This document shows positions 1 to 6,518 of a stretch of DNA of 6,780 bases, in pieces. Source of the stretch: Phycisphaerae bacterium. GTDB lineage: Bacteria; Planctomycetota; Phycisphaerae; UBA1845. Numbering within the stretch: the first letter of the stretch is position 1; the number at the start of each line of letters is the position of its first letter. The notes below the pieces were generated by a model. It saw only the letters and a program-made list of their open reading frames with translations, was not told where the DNA came from and made no database searches. A program made the position numbers and the translations under genes. Where the stretch lies: the NCBI GenBank assembly GCA_029260195.1, contig JAJDDS010000036.1:1-6780 (forward strand), written 5' to 3'.

Positions 1-1
1 C

Positions 2-862
2 ACGCAGGTGACCTCGAACGGGTCCACTTGGGTCGACGTGGACATGGTGTTCGGCACCGGTGGGGAATGGCAACCGCATACGTTTCGGGTTGGCGCGTAC
101 GTCGAACCGTCCGCCAACGTCCGGGTGCGTTTCTCTGTGGCCGACATCAATCCCAGTGACTCGGTGACCGAGTCTGGCATCGACAATTTCGTCGTCACTG
201 AGCTGCAGTGCGTGGACATCATCGCCCCGGAGATTCTCCATGGAATCACCGGCGCCTCGTTCGCCGAGGCTGCGTTCGGCGGGTACATCGATCCGCGAAG
301 CGAGAGTGACAACGGCGTCGATATCAATCTCGGAATTGACGGATTGATCATCGCCTTCAGCGAACCGGTAACGGATATCGGCGGCGGCCAGTTGACCGCG
401 GCTGCATTCGTGGTCAGCGAGACCGGCGGCGCAACGCCTCCGGGTATCAGCGGATTTGAGTTGATAGACGCGCAGACAGCCCGCCTGACACTCACGCGGC
501 CGATCACCGTTCAGCAATGGACGACGGTGGTGGCTTCGGTCCAGGATATGGTGGGGATTCCGATCCAGAATCTCGGAAACCAGGGTCCGGGCGTTGACGA
601 GACGGACCGCGTGGATATCGGTTTCCTACCAGCCAACGTCGATCAAAACGGTTCAGTGAACCCGCTGGACTTGCTCCGGTTCAAGCAGTACGTCAACGGT
701 GTTCTGACACCGCCGGATGGTGCGAACATTGACTTCATCGACACAAATCGCAGCGGCGGCGTGAATCCGCTTGATGTTCTTTCGTTCAAGCGTCTTATCA
801 ACGGGATCTCGCCCGCGACGCAATCGTGGTCGGGTGCGTCGATGAACAGCGCCAGGCCGTAG
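2..862 (+). CDS. C-terminal part of a secreted dockerin-like, Big_5-like domain protein (5' partial)
   Basis: The frame is open from the left edge, so the true start lies outside the window; a GTG at 8 is only an internal codon. Numbering from that GTG, residues 1-65 look like the last strands of a jelly-roll domain of the kind found in exported bacterial proteins (ending SGIDNFVV). Residues about 105-205 resemble a Big_5-type Ig-like domain (IIAFSEPVTD, then alternating strands). Residues 210-267 form a type I dockerin-like pair of EF-hand loops: N210-x-D212-x-N214-G215 to D221, and D245-x-N247-x-S249-G250 to D256, each followed by a similar helix (LLRFKQYVNG and VLSFKRLING). In cellulosomes dockerins bind cohesins; in Planctomycetota such tails are common without known cellulosomes, so the partner is unknown. 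The protein ends about 17 residues after the dockerin, with no membrane anchor. The enzymatic or adhesive N-terminus is not visible, so the overall function cannot be named. Confidence 0.85.
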   Translation, partial: TQVTSNGSTWVDVDMVFGTGGEWQPHTFRVGAYVEPSANVRVRFSVADINPSDSVTESGIDNFVVTELQCVDIIAPEILHGITGASFAEAAFGGYIDPRSESDNGVDINLGIDGLIIAFSEPVTDIGGGQLTAAAFVVSETGGATPPGISGFELIDAQTARLTLTRPITVQQWTTVVASVQDMVGIPIQNLGNQGPGVDETDRVDIGFLPANVDQNGSVNPLDLLRFKQYVNGVLTPPDGANIDFIDTNRSGGVNPLDVLSFKRLINGISPATQSWSGASMNSARP

Positions 863-903
863 CCACAGGCGATGTTCATTCGTCGCGAATCTGATTCACA
901 CCC

Positions 904-938
904 AGGCCCGGTTTCCCGACCATCGGGGATCCGGGCCT
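904..938 (+). terminator. Strong stem-loop after the dockerin gene, terminator-like without a U-tract
   Basis: Arms AGGCCCGG (904-911) and CCGGGCCT (931-938) are perfectly complementary over 8 bp. Inside them TCCCGA pairs with TCGGGGA except for one bulged G, leaving a loop of about 3 bases. The hairpin sits 42 bases after the stop codon of the dockerin gene and 46 bases before the next start. The downstream sequence (TGACTATGG) has no T-run, so this is not a canonical intrinsic terminator. It may act as a 3' stability or Rho-assisted structure separating the two transcription units. Confidence 0.55.
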
Positions 939-983
939 TGACTATGGCGCCTTGACGACACGCGGACCTCCAGGTACCCCGAC

Positions 984-2771
984 ATGATGTGGACACGATG
1001 CGATAGAAACGCTTATGCCGGTGCGCGGGTGATCACGGCGACTGCCCTGACTCTCACGCTCGCACTCGCCGCGGTCGCACAAGAACAACCGTCAAGTCGC
1101 CGCGAACGCGTCGACGTACTTGCCAGCAAGAGCGACCCCGGGGCCGATGACTGGCAGACCGAAATCCTGCATTCGCACGCGAAACATCAACTCAAACGCT
1201 TGGCAACATCCCTATCGGTGAAGCCCTCTGGCGACGAGGCGACCAGCCCCGTATCGAAGTACTTCACTCCCGACGCCCGGATCGCCCGGCTGATGCCGTC
1301 CGCGGAGACCGTACTTCACTGCGACCGCTTCCGCGTCCGCCGGTCGATCAACAAACTCGTGCCGGAGTTGACCACTCCGGACCGTTCGCTCGATGCGCTC
1401 ATGGATCCGTTCAAACCCGCGACGGGACTCCGTATCGCCTTCAAGATCGTCGCGGTCGCCATCGTCGATCAGGAAACGTTTACAACCACCACCCTCTACC
1501 AGGCGTTTGGGCAAACCGCGGACAGCCCCATTCAGCAGAACGCCGAGTGGATGATCACCTGGAAGAAGGGCGTCGACCCCGATCATCCACTCATTCACGA
1601 CATCCGCCTCAGCGCTTATCACGACATCGCCGCCGCCGAGTTCCGCTTCACCGAATGCACCGGCTCGGTCATCACCGACGAGGAACTGTGGCGGACGCAA
1701 CTGCTTCGCGGCGGCGAACATTGGTATGGCAAGACCGACGCCGTCGGACAGCTCAACTATCTCGGACACCAGGGCATCGCCGTCGGCGACGTCAACGGCG
1801 ATGGGCTTGACGACCTCTACGTTGGTATGGGCACTGGGGTTCCCAACAAATTGTTCATCCAAAACCCTGATGGGACCGTCCGCGAGACCGCACAAGCATC
1901 CGGTGTCGCGTGGTTGGACGACACGAAGGGCGTCTTGCTCGTCGATATTGACAACGACGGCGATCAGGATCTTCTCATCGCCTTGGGGCCGGCGATTGTC
2001 CACTGCCAGAACGACTCAACCGGCGTCTTCACGCCCGTCCGGGCATTGCGCGCAGCCACCGATGCGTCGTTCTACTCGCTGGCGGCAGCCGACTACGATC
2101 TCGATGGCGACCTCGACATCTACGCATGCCGCTACGTTAAAACCCGCTACGGGCAGAGCGTTCCCATGCCCTTCCACGACGCCAACAACGGGCCACCGAA
2201 CCACCTCCTGCGCAACGATGGACCGGCTGGTTTTACCGACGTGACCTTCGATGTTGGCTTGAACGTGAACAACTCCCGTTTCAGTCTCGCGGCGGCGTGG
2301 GCGGATTACGACGACGACGGCGATCCCGACATTTATGTCGCCAACGACTTCGGCCGCAACAACCTCTACCGCAATGACAGCGGGCGGTTCACGGATGTGG
2401 CTGCGGTTAGCGGAACGGAGGACCAAGCCGCCGGCATGGGGGTCGCGTGGTCTGACTACGACCTGGACGGGGATCTCGATCTTTGCGTCAGCAATATGTT
2501 CTCCTCAGCCGGGCAGCGCATTGCGTATCAGCCGAGGTTCAAGCGCGAGCAGTCAGAAGACCTCCGTCGCCAAATCCAACACCACAGTCTGGGCAATTCG
2601 CTGTTTGCGAGCGCCGGGGACGGTACGTTTCGTGACGTCGGGGCCCGCGCCGGGGTTCGCATGGGGCGATGGTCTTGGGGAACCAAATTCGTCGACTTCG
2701 ACAATGACGGGTACGACGACCTCATCGTCCCCAACGGGTTTCTCACCAACGAACTCCCGGACGATTTGTGA
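984..2771 (+). CDS. Secreted FG-GAP/VCBS repeat protein, N-terminal part of a CRTAC1-like protein cut by an in-frame TGA
   Basis: It starts at ATG 984 (a second ATG follows at 987); AGG at 972-974 is a weak ribosome binding site. Residues 1-32 are a signal peptide: a basic n-region, a hydrophobic core about 17-31, and a likely AVA|QE cleavage after residue 32, so the product is exported. Residues about 100-250 are the family's N-terminal region with no named domain. Six FG-GAP/VCBS calcium-loop motifs follow, starting at D269, D321, D370, D441, D491 and D571 (for example DYDLDGDLD); in related proteins such repeats fold as beta-propeller blades. The protein then stops at codon 596 in LPDDL, just after the sixth motif, where relatives run on into a conserved linker, a degenerate repeat and the ASPIC/UnbV domain. 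These are found in the same frame downstream (2772-4076). The gene is therefore probably a disrupted or recoded 1030-residue protein rather than a natural 595-residue one. The molecular role of bacterial CRTAC1-like proteins is not established. Confidence 0.85.
   Translation: MMWTRCDRNAYAGARVITATALTLTLALAAVAQEQPSSRRERVDVLASKSDPGADDWQTEILHSHAKHQLKRLATSLSVKPSGDEATSPVSKYFTPDARIARLMPSAETVLHCDRFRVRRSINKLVPELTTPDRSLDALMDPFKPATGLRIAFKIVAVAIVDQETFTTTTLYQAFGQTADSPIQQNAEWMITWKKGVDPDHPLIHDIRLSAYHDIAAAEFRFTECTGSVITDEELWRTQLLRGGEHWYGKTDAVGQLNYLGHQGIAVGDVNGDGLDDLYVGMGTGVPNKLFIQNPDGTVRETAQASGVAWLDDTKGVLLVDIDNDGDQDLLIALGPAIVHCQNDSTGVFTPVRALRAATDASFYSLAAADYDLDGDLDIYACRYVKTRYGQSVPMPFHDANNGPPNHLLRNDGPAGFTDVTFDVGLNVNNSRFSLAAAWADYDDDGDPDIYVANDFGRNNLYRNDSGRFTDVAAVSGTEDQAAGMGVAWSDYDLDGDLDLCVSNMFSSAGQRIAYQPRFKREQSEDLRRQIQHHSLGNSLFASAGDGTFRDVGARAGVRMGRWSWGTKFVDFDNDGYDDLIVPNGFLTNELPDDL
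2769..2771 (+). other. In-frame TGA interrupting the VCBS-ASPIC-thioredoxin reading frame
   Basis: This is the only stop codon in the 1031-codon frame from 984 to 4076. The codons on both sides are in the same frame, and the stretch 2772-2852 reads as plausible protein (SFFWRRVASQSP, then an acidic segment, then NGWAA) leading straight into ATG 2853. The event is thus a substitution-type change, not a frameshift. The other genes here use TGA as a normal stop (4074-4076, 4093-4095, 6515-6517), so wholesale reassignment of TGA is unlikely. I found no convincing SECIS-like hairpin just downstream. The TGA lies within the 8-base palindrome GAAGCTTC with its first T (2769-2777). Confidence 0.8.
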
Positions 2772-2852
2772 AGCTTCTTCTGGCGGCGCGTCGCGTCGCA
2801 GTCTCCCGTCGGCGATGACTCGGAAGAGGAATACGTCAACGGCTGGGCCGCA

Positions 2853-4076
2853 ATGACCCAGCTTATGAACAGTGGCGCGTCATGGTCCGGCCGTGAGCGA
2901 CATTGCGGGTTCGTCAATCTGCATGACGGTACGTTCGCGGACGCCTCGGCTGCGCTGGGCATTGACTTTCATGATGACGGCACGGCGGTGGCGACGGTCG
3001 CCTGGGATCACGCCGGCGACCTCGATCTGTGGTTTAAGAATCGGAGCGGTCCGCAACTTCGGTTCATGCGCAACAACGGAGCAGCCGGGCAGCACCACGT
3101 CGCGTTCAAGCTCGAGGGCACGACGTGTAACAGGGACGCCGTTGGCGCGACGGTCGAACTCCACGCGGGCGGGAAGCGGCATCGCCGCACCGTCACGGCC
3201 GGCGACGGCTACCTGTCGCAATCGAGCAAGTGGCTGCACTTCGGCCTCGGGCAGGCCGATCGCGTCGACCGGCTCGTCGTCCATTGGCCGGCGTCGAAAT
3301 CGCAGACGCTCGGCGCCGTTTCCGTTGACAGAGGGTATCACATCAAGCAGGGTGGGGCACGGACCGCGCAGCCGGCGCGCGCGGTGACGCTAGCGCCCGC
3401 GCCGACGGAGATCCCCGACGCCACCGCGGTCGCTCGTGTGGTTCTCCGCGCCCCGCTCCCGCTTCCACCGACCATCACGAACGTGGCGGCGGCGGCTCGT
3501 GGCGCCAACCCACCGGCCCCGGCCCGCGCCAAAGTAATCAGCCTGTGGGCTCAGTGGTGCGCGCCGTGTGTCACGGAACTCATCGACTTCGCCACCCATC
3601 ACGGCGAGCTGCGCAGCGCTGGCTTGGAGGTCATCGCACTCAGCATCGACAAGCCCGAGGACCACGAGAAGGCGCTGAGGCTCTTTGGCAGCAAGATCGA
3701 GCCTCGACTCGCGGAGCCGGGACTTTCCGTGACCGTTGCGGACGATCCCACGCGCGCGGCCATTGAAGCGATTCTCAAACACGTTCTCGACAAGCCCGGC
3801 GACATCTCGTTGCCCACTAACTTGTTGATCGACCCCAGCGGCCAACTGCAAGTTATCTACTTGGGGCCGGTCACGGCTGACCGGCTTCGCGCGGACGCCG
3901 CCGAGTACTGTCACCAGCGTGCTCGCGGCAGTATCCGCGGATCATTCACCGGGAGGTGGTACTACGGCATGCGGCGCGACTTCAAGACCCTCGCGCGGGA
4001 TTTGTTGGATCGCAAACTACCCGAGGATGCGCGATTCTACGCGCTCATCCACCGACAACAGAGCCAACGCCGTTGA
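2853..4076 (+). CDS. ASPIC/UnbV plus TlpA-like thioredoxin domain protein, C-terminal part of the interrupted CRTAC1-like protein
   Basis: Numbered from ATG 2853. Residues 10-75 hold the last, degenerate FG-GAP-like repeat (WDHAGDLDLW, first acidic position lost). Residues about 92-167 are an ASPIC/UnbV domain: NRDAVGATVEL, then TAGDGYLSQSSKWLHFGLG, a LVVHWPAS strand and the closing GYHIKQGG. A proline/alanine-rich linker (170-225) leads to a TlpA/AhpC-like thioredoxin fold (about 226-350) with the redox pair W235-CAPC-239 and a cis-proline candidate P321 in SLPTN. The last 45 residues contain a family-like segment (RDFKTLARDLL ... PEDARFYAL). In TlpA-like proteins this fold reduces disulfides outside the cytoplasm. 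ATG 2853 has no Shine-Dalgarno sequence at proper distance and no signal peptide follows, so as an independent gene it would be poorly translated and stay in the reducing cytoplasm. It is better read as the second half of the 984 gene. Confidence 0.82.
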   Translation: MTQLMNSGASWSGRERHCGFVNLHDGTFADASAALGIDFHDDGTAVATVAWDHAGDLDLWFKNRSGPQLRFMRNNGAAGQHHVAFKLEGTTCNRDAVGATVELHAGGKRHRRTVTAGDGYLSQSSKWLHFGLGQADRVDRLVVHWPASKSQTLGAVSVDRGYHIKQGGARTAQPARAVTLAPAPTEIPDATAVARVVLRAPLPLPPTITNVAAAARGANPPAPARAKVISLWAQWCAPCVTELIDFATHHGELRSAGLEVIALSIDKPEDHEKALRLFGSKIEPRLAEPGLSVTVADDPTRAAIEAILKHVLDKPGDISLPTNLLIDPSGQLQVIYLGPVTADRLRADAAEYCHQRARGSIRGSFTGRWYYGMRRDFKTLARDLLDRKLPEDARFYALIHRQQSQRR

Positions 4077-4092
4077 CCGTGCGGCACTCGGT

Positions 4093-4848
4093 TCATTTGG
4101 TCCGGCTGCGGGCACGACGCTCGACATCCGCACAGAACCGCGCGAGACGCTGAATGTGGGGCTTCGTAATCACTCGATTCCAGGCGAGCACCTTCAGCCC
4201 GATCCGATTCGCCTCGCCTTCGAGAATCTCCCGGGCATGGCACATTTCGACCGGCAGCACAAGACCGCCGTGGGTCGATGCTTCAAACATAATGAAGAAA
4301 CGTTCACCGGGCATGAACGATCGCCGCTCTTCCGCTTCGACGCGCACAGAGCAGCCGCCGCGCGAGATGTCCACGAGTCGACCGACAAATCGGCCTGCGT
4401 CCAACGAGCAGGAGTTCATGTCCTCGGACGTGACTTCATGCAGGGCGGCTTCTATTGGGTCAATGCAGGCCAGGGAGATACGGAAGTCTTCGCGGCGTTG
4501 CCCTTCCTCCACTCGGCGTGGCTTCCTGACCGCCATCCCGCGCACTTGTGTCTGGGCGTTAAGCGCGACCGGGCAATCCGCGTGAACGACCTTGGTGCCG
4601 AACGAGTATCGTTTGCCATGGAGCAGAAGATACGCCGTGACCGTCTTGCCCGCTCGAAGCGTGAGTGTACCGCCGATACGCTGCGCACGGTCGAGATAGA
4701 GGTGTTCGGCGTCCATGCCCAGGACACGCGATCGCAAGACGATGAGTTCGTCGGTCGTTGAATAATGATGCAGTTCCACCGGCGTATTACGCGCGCACGC
4801 CTCTTGAAGCAAGGCGATACCTTCGTTAATGTCGGTGGCTGATCTCAT
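4093..4848 (-). CDS. Two-domain PilZ protein, probable c-di-GMP receptor (downstream paralogue)
   Basis: This 251-residue protein has an N-terminal beta-rich region (about 16-105) resembling in layout the YcgR-type N-terminal domain, then a PilZ domain (about 112-222). The c-di-GMP signature is complete: R119-EDF-R123 preceded by EEGQR, and D160-I-S162-RG-G165. The C-terminus has NRIGLKV and a basic tail. There is no signal peptide or membrane helix, so it should be cytosolic. The start is chosen at ATG 4848 because the first 21 residues then align without gaps to the start of the upstream paralogue (both have ACARN at 17-21). ATG 4866, which would add six residues, is possible. Upstream of 4848 there is only a weak GAGAAA. 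It lies 36 bases after the paralogue's stop, so co-transcription is likely. Known PilZ proteins transmit c-di-GMP levels to flagella, pili, polysaccharide synthesis or transcription; the output here is unknown. Confidence 0.85.
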   Translation of the reverse strand: MRSATDINEGIALLQEACARNTPVELHHYSTTDELIVLRSRVLGMDAEHLYLDRAQRIGGTLTLRAGKTVTAYLLLHGKRYSFGTKVVHADCPVALNAQTQVRGMAVRKPRRVEEGQRREDFRISLACIDPIEAALHEVTSEDMNSCSLDAGRFVGRLVDISRGGCSVRVEAEERRSFMPGERFFIMFEASTHGGLVLPVEMCHAREILEGEANRIGLKVLAWNRVITKPHIQRLARFCADVERRARSRTK

Positions 4849-4884
4849 CGTGAGGTTTCTCGTCATACCCGTCGGCCAACCGGG

Positions 4885-5643
4885 CTAGCGGCGCCGTTTG
4901 AGGCTTTGTCGCTCCACGTCGGCGCAATACTGACCCACGCGCTGCAGAATCGGCTGCGTGAATCGCCCGTTCCAACGCACGAACTTCAACCCAAGCCGCG
5001 TGGTTTCTCCATCCAGCAGCCTCCGGACGTGTCGCACTTCGGCGAGAAGTGTCAACTCTCCGGATCCGTCGGGGAACTCGGTGTTGACGAAGTAGAGCGC
5101 TCCGCGGCGGAACCCCCGTCGATCCGCAGCCCTGACCAGGATCGACATCCCCCCACGTGAGAGGTCGACCACGTTCGCCTGGAACCGCGCCGCGTCGAGC
5201 GGGCAGGCGCCCGGATCGTTATCGGGCGCCTCGTGAAGGCTGATGTGCGGCAGATCAATCGTGGCCAGCGACACGCGATAATCCTCGCGTCGCTGCCCCT
5301 CCTCAACCCGCGCAGGTTTGGCCAGGGAGGCTCCGCGCACACGTTTCTCGTCGTTCAGCTTGACCCAGCAACCGGTGCTCACCACGCGCGATTGGAACGA
5401 ATAGCGTGTGCCGTTCAATTGGAGGTAGGCGACAATCCCCGCCTTCCGGTCGAACGACACGGACGAACCGACGCTCTGCACACTGTCCACGTAGAGGCAT
5501 TCGTCGTCGAGATCGAGCACGCGCGTTCGAGCCACGAGCACGCCGTCGTCGTCGGTGTCCTGGTGCAACTCCACGGGGAGATTGCGGGCGCAGGCCTCGT
5601 GGAGAACGATTGCGCACGCGCCGACTTTTGCGGTCGAACCCAT
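4885..5643 (-). CDS. Two-domain PilZ protein, probable c-di-GMP receptor (upstream paralogue)
   Basis: This is a 252-residue paralogue of the next gene downstream, roughly 40-45% identical by my hand alignment, with almost no gaps up to residue 130. The strongest blocks are ACARN with PVELH (17-27), GxRYSF (78-83), VEEGQRRED with R123 (113-123) and CADVER near the end. The PilZ signature is intact: R119-EDY-R123 and D160-L-S162-RG-G165, so c-di-GMP binding is predicted. There is no signal peptide or membrane segment. The reading frame extends upstream to an ATG at 5772, but the start is placed at 5643: the aligned paralogue begins at the same residue, a G-run lies 5 bases upstream, and the extra 43 residues would run through the inverted repeat and are low-quality protein. 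The divergent loop residues between the two copies suggest different partners, which is inference. Confidence 0.86.
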   Translation of the reverse strand: MGSTAKVGACAIVLHEACARNLPVELHQDTDDDGVLVARTRVLDLDDECLYVDSVQSVGSSVSFDRKAGIVAYLQLNGTRYSFQSRVVSTGCWVKLNDEKRVRGASLAKPARVEEGQRREDYRVSLATIDLPHISLHEAPDNDPGACPLDAARFQANVVDLSRGGMSILVRAADRRGFRRGALYFVNTEFPDGSGELTLLAEVRHVRRLLDGETTRLGLKFVRWNGRFTQPILQRVGQYCADVERQSLKRRR

Positions 5644-5648
5644 GTGGA

Positions 5649-5654
5649 CCCCCC
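5649..5654 (-). promoter_or_regulatory. G-rich ribosome binding site fixing the PilZ start at 5643
   Basis: On the minus strand GGGGGG is followed by TCCAC and then ATG at 5643. A run of six G, 5 bases from the ATG, can pair with the CCUCC of 16S rRNA only in part, but it is the best such site near any candidate start and supports 5643 over the ATG at 5772. Confidence 0.4.
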
Positions 5655-5657
5655 GGT

Positions 5658-5699
5658 ACGGACGGATACCTTTCCTACACTTCCTGTAGGTCGGTCCGT
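5658..5699 (-). promoter_or_regulatory. Nested inverted repeat in the leader of the PilZ pair
   Basis: The inner arms are CCTACA (5674-5679) and TGTAGG (5685-5690), a perfect 6-bp dyad with a 5-base loop. The outer arms are ACGGAC (5658-5663) and GTCCGT (5694-5699), also a perfect 6-bp match. The nested dyad ends about 15 bases before the PilZ start codon and next to its G-run. It could be an operator for a dimeric repressor or an mRNA hairpin that limits access to the ribosome binding site. It has no T-run on either strand, so a terminator is unlikely. The rest of the 203-base gap (5644-5846) shows no convincing -35/-10 pair or gene. Confidence 0.4.
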
Positions 5700-5846
5700 C
5701 GGGGCGATCACTTGACCACGCCCGGTGGATCGGTCCGATAGTTGTGCTGTCTCGGCTGAGTGGCGAAGTCACCGAGTGTGGCGTCCCGGCGAACGCGCGT
5801 CGTCATTCACGGAATGGGCGTTGTCCCGCTGGGGAACGGGTCTCGC

Positions 5847-6518
5847 TTATCGGGCGAGGATTGCGGTGGACCAGGTGGAGGGGTCGACGTGCCAGTTAAG
5901 ATCGTCGCCCACCGTGAGGAACTGCTGTCCGCGATCGCGGTCCTCGAGCATGTAGTAGAAGCCGATGCGGCCATGCTCTGCGGGATCGAAGCCGGAGAGG
6001 CAGGCAGCGGGGATGTGGGCTTCGAGCGCGTAGCCGTCGGGCGAGACAGTGGACGCGACCTTGATGCGATCCGGTGTTCCGCATTCGGAACTGAACAGGG
6101 CGGCATCGTCGCGGGCGCGGTGGATCTTGGCGCAACCGGCGACGGCGTCTACTCCCTCCGGTCCACCGCCGGTGGGGAGAATGTAGAACTGCTGGCAGAA
6201 CCGGGTCGCGCGGCGGTTCTGGCGGGCGTCGCGCATGTCGCAGCAGACGCGCAGATTGTCGCCCTTCCAGAACACTTTGGGGTCACATCGCAGCGGTAGC
6301 TTCTTGTTGGTCACAGCGCAGGCGATGAACAGCCCCGAGTCATTCCAGCATGCCCACACCGGGGCGAATGGAGTTTCGTCGTCGAGCTCGCAAAGCGGCG
6401 GCAGGAGTTCTGCGTCGGTCCAGCCCGTCAACGAACCGTCGATGAGCGGCGCCTTCTTGCGGTGCGCGAGCGGGAACTCGAAGTCGAACAGGAACCGGTT
6501 GGGAATCACGCCCTTCAC
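5847..6518 (-). CDS. CBM9/DOMON-like domain protein, cytosolic
   Basis: A 223-residue protein read from GTG 6518 (translation MKGVIPNRF). It has the layout of a single CBM9/DOMON-like beta-sandwich: IDG at 26-28 followed by GW, an exposed-aromatic segment VWACWND (54-60), then FWKGDNLRVCCDMRDAR (83-99), where WxGDxxxxxxDxR is the core pattern of this fold, RFCQQFYILP (106-115), ALEAHIP (164-170) and a conserved-looking end with EDRDRGQQF and GDDLNWH. CBM9 domains bind sugar ends in xylanases; here no enzyme domain is attached. There is no signal peptide, and ten cysteines in 223 residues suit a reducing cytoplasm, so polysaccharide binding outside the cell is unlikely and the ligand is unknown. 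The GTG overlaps the stop of the upstream gene (GTGA) and has an AGGAGG 10 bases upstream, so the two are translationally coupled. The family call is by pattern memory, moderately sure. Confidence 0.8.
   Translation of the reverse strand: MKGVIPNRFLFDFEFPLAHRKKAPLIDGSLTGWTDAELLPPLCELDDETPFAPVWACWNDSGLFIACAVTNKKLPLRCDPKVFWKGDNLRVCCDMRDARQNRRATRFCQQFYILPTGGGPEGVDAVAGCAKIHRARDDAALFSSECGTPDRIKVASTVSPDGYALEAHIPAACLSGFDPAEHGRIGFYYMLEDRDRGQQFLTVGDDLNWHVDPSTWSTAILAR

Noticed and set aside
938..980. TTGACT and TTGACG as -35 elements for the VCBS gene
   Set aside because: No -10-like hexamer is found at 16-18 bases from either, and the second would leave no leader before the ATG.
1212..2003. Minus-strand open frame of 263 codons inside the VCBS gene
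   Set aside because: It mirrors the Asp-rich repeats of the plus-strand gene in antisense and has no recognisable motif.
2772..2820. SECIS-like element after the TGA
   Set aside because: Only 3-4 bp stems in a GCG-rich stretch can be drawn, with no stable apical hairpin at the spacing expected for bacterial selenocysteine insertion. A computed fold was not possible here.
4076..4092. Small imperfect hairpin between the convergent stop codons as a bidirectional terminator
   Set aside because: The stem is at most 6 bp with a 2-base bulge, and there is no T-run on either strand. It is too weak to call.
3919..4761. Long plus-strand open frame of 280 codons opposite the downstream PilZ gene
   Set aside because: Its product resembles no family, it overlaps the end of the thioredoxin gene, and the minus-strand frame has clear PilZ motifs and a paralogue. 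It is a high-GC antisense shadow.
5644..5772. N-terminal extension of the upstream PilZ protein to ATG 5772
   Set aside because: The paralogue aligns from residue 1 at the 5643 start, and the extension crosses the inverted repeat with no similarity to the other copy.
5824..5841. Hairpin after the CBM9-like gene as a terminator
   Set aside because: Only 4-bp stems can form and no T-run follows on the minus strand.
5760..6299. Plus-strand open frame of 179 codons opposite the CBM9-like gene
   Set aside because: It is Gly/Ala/Val-rich as expected from antisense of GC-rich coding DNA, and the opposite frame has a ribosome binding site and a conserved fold pattern.
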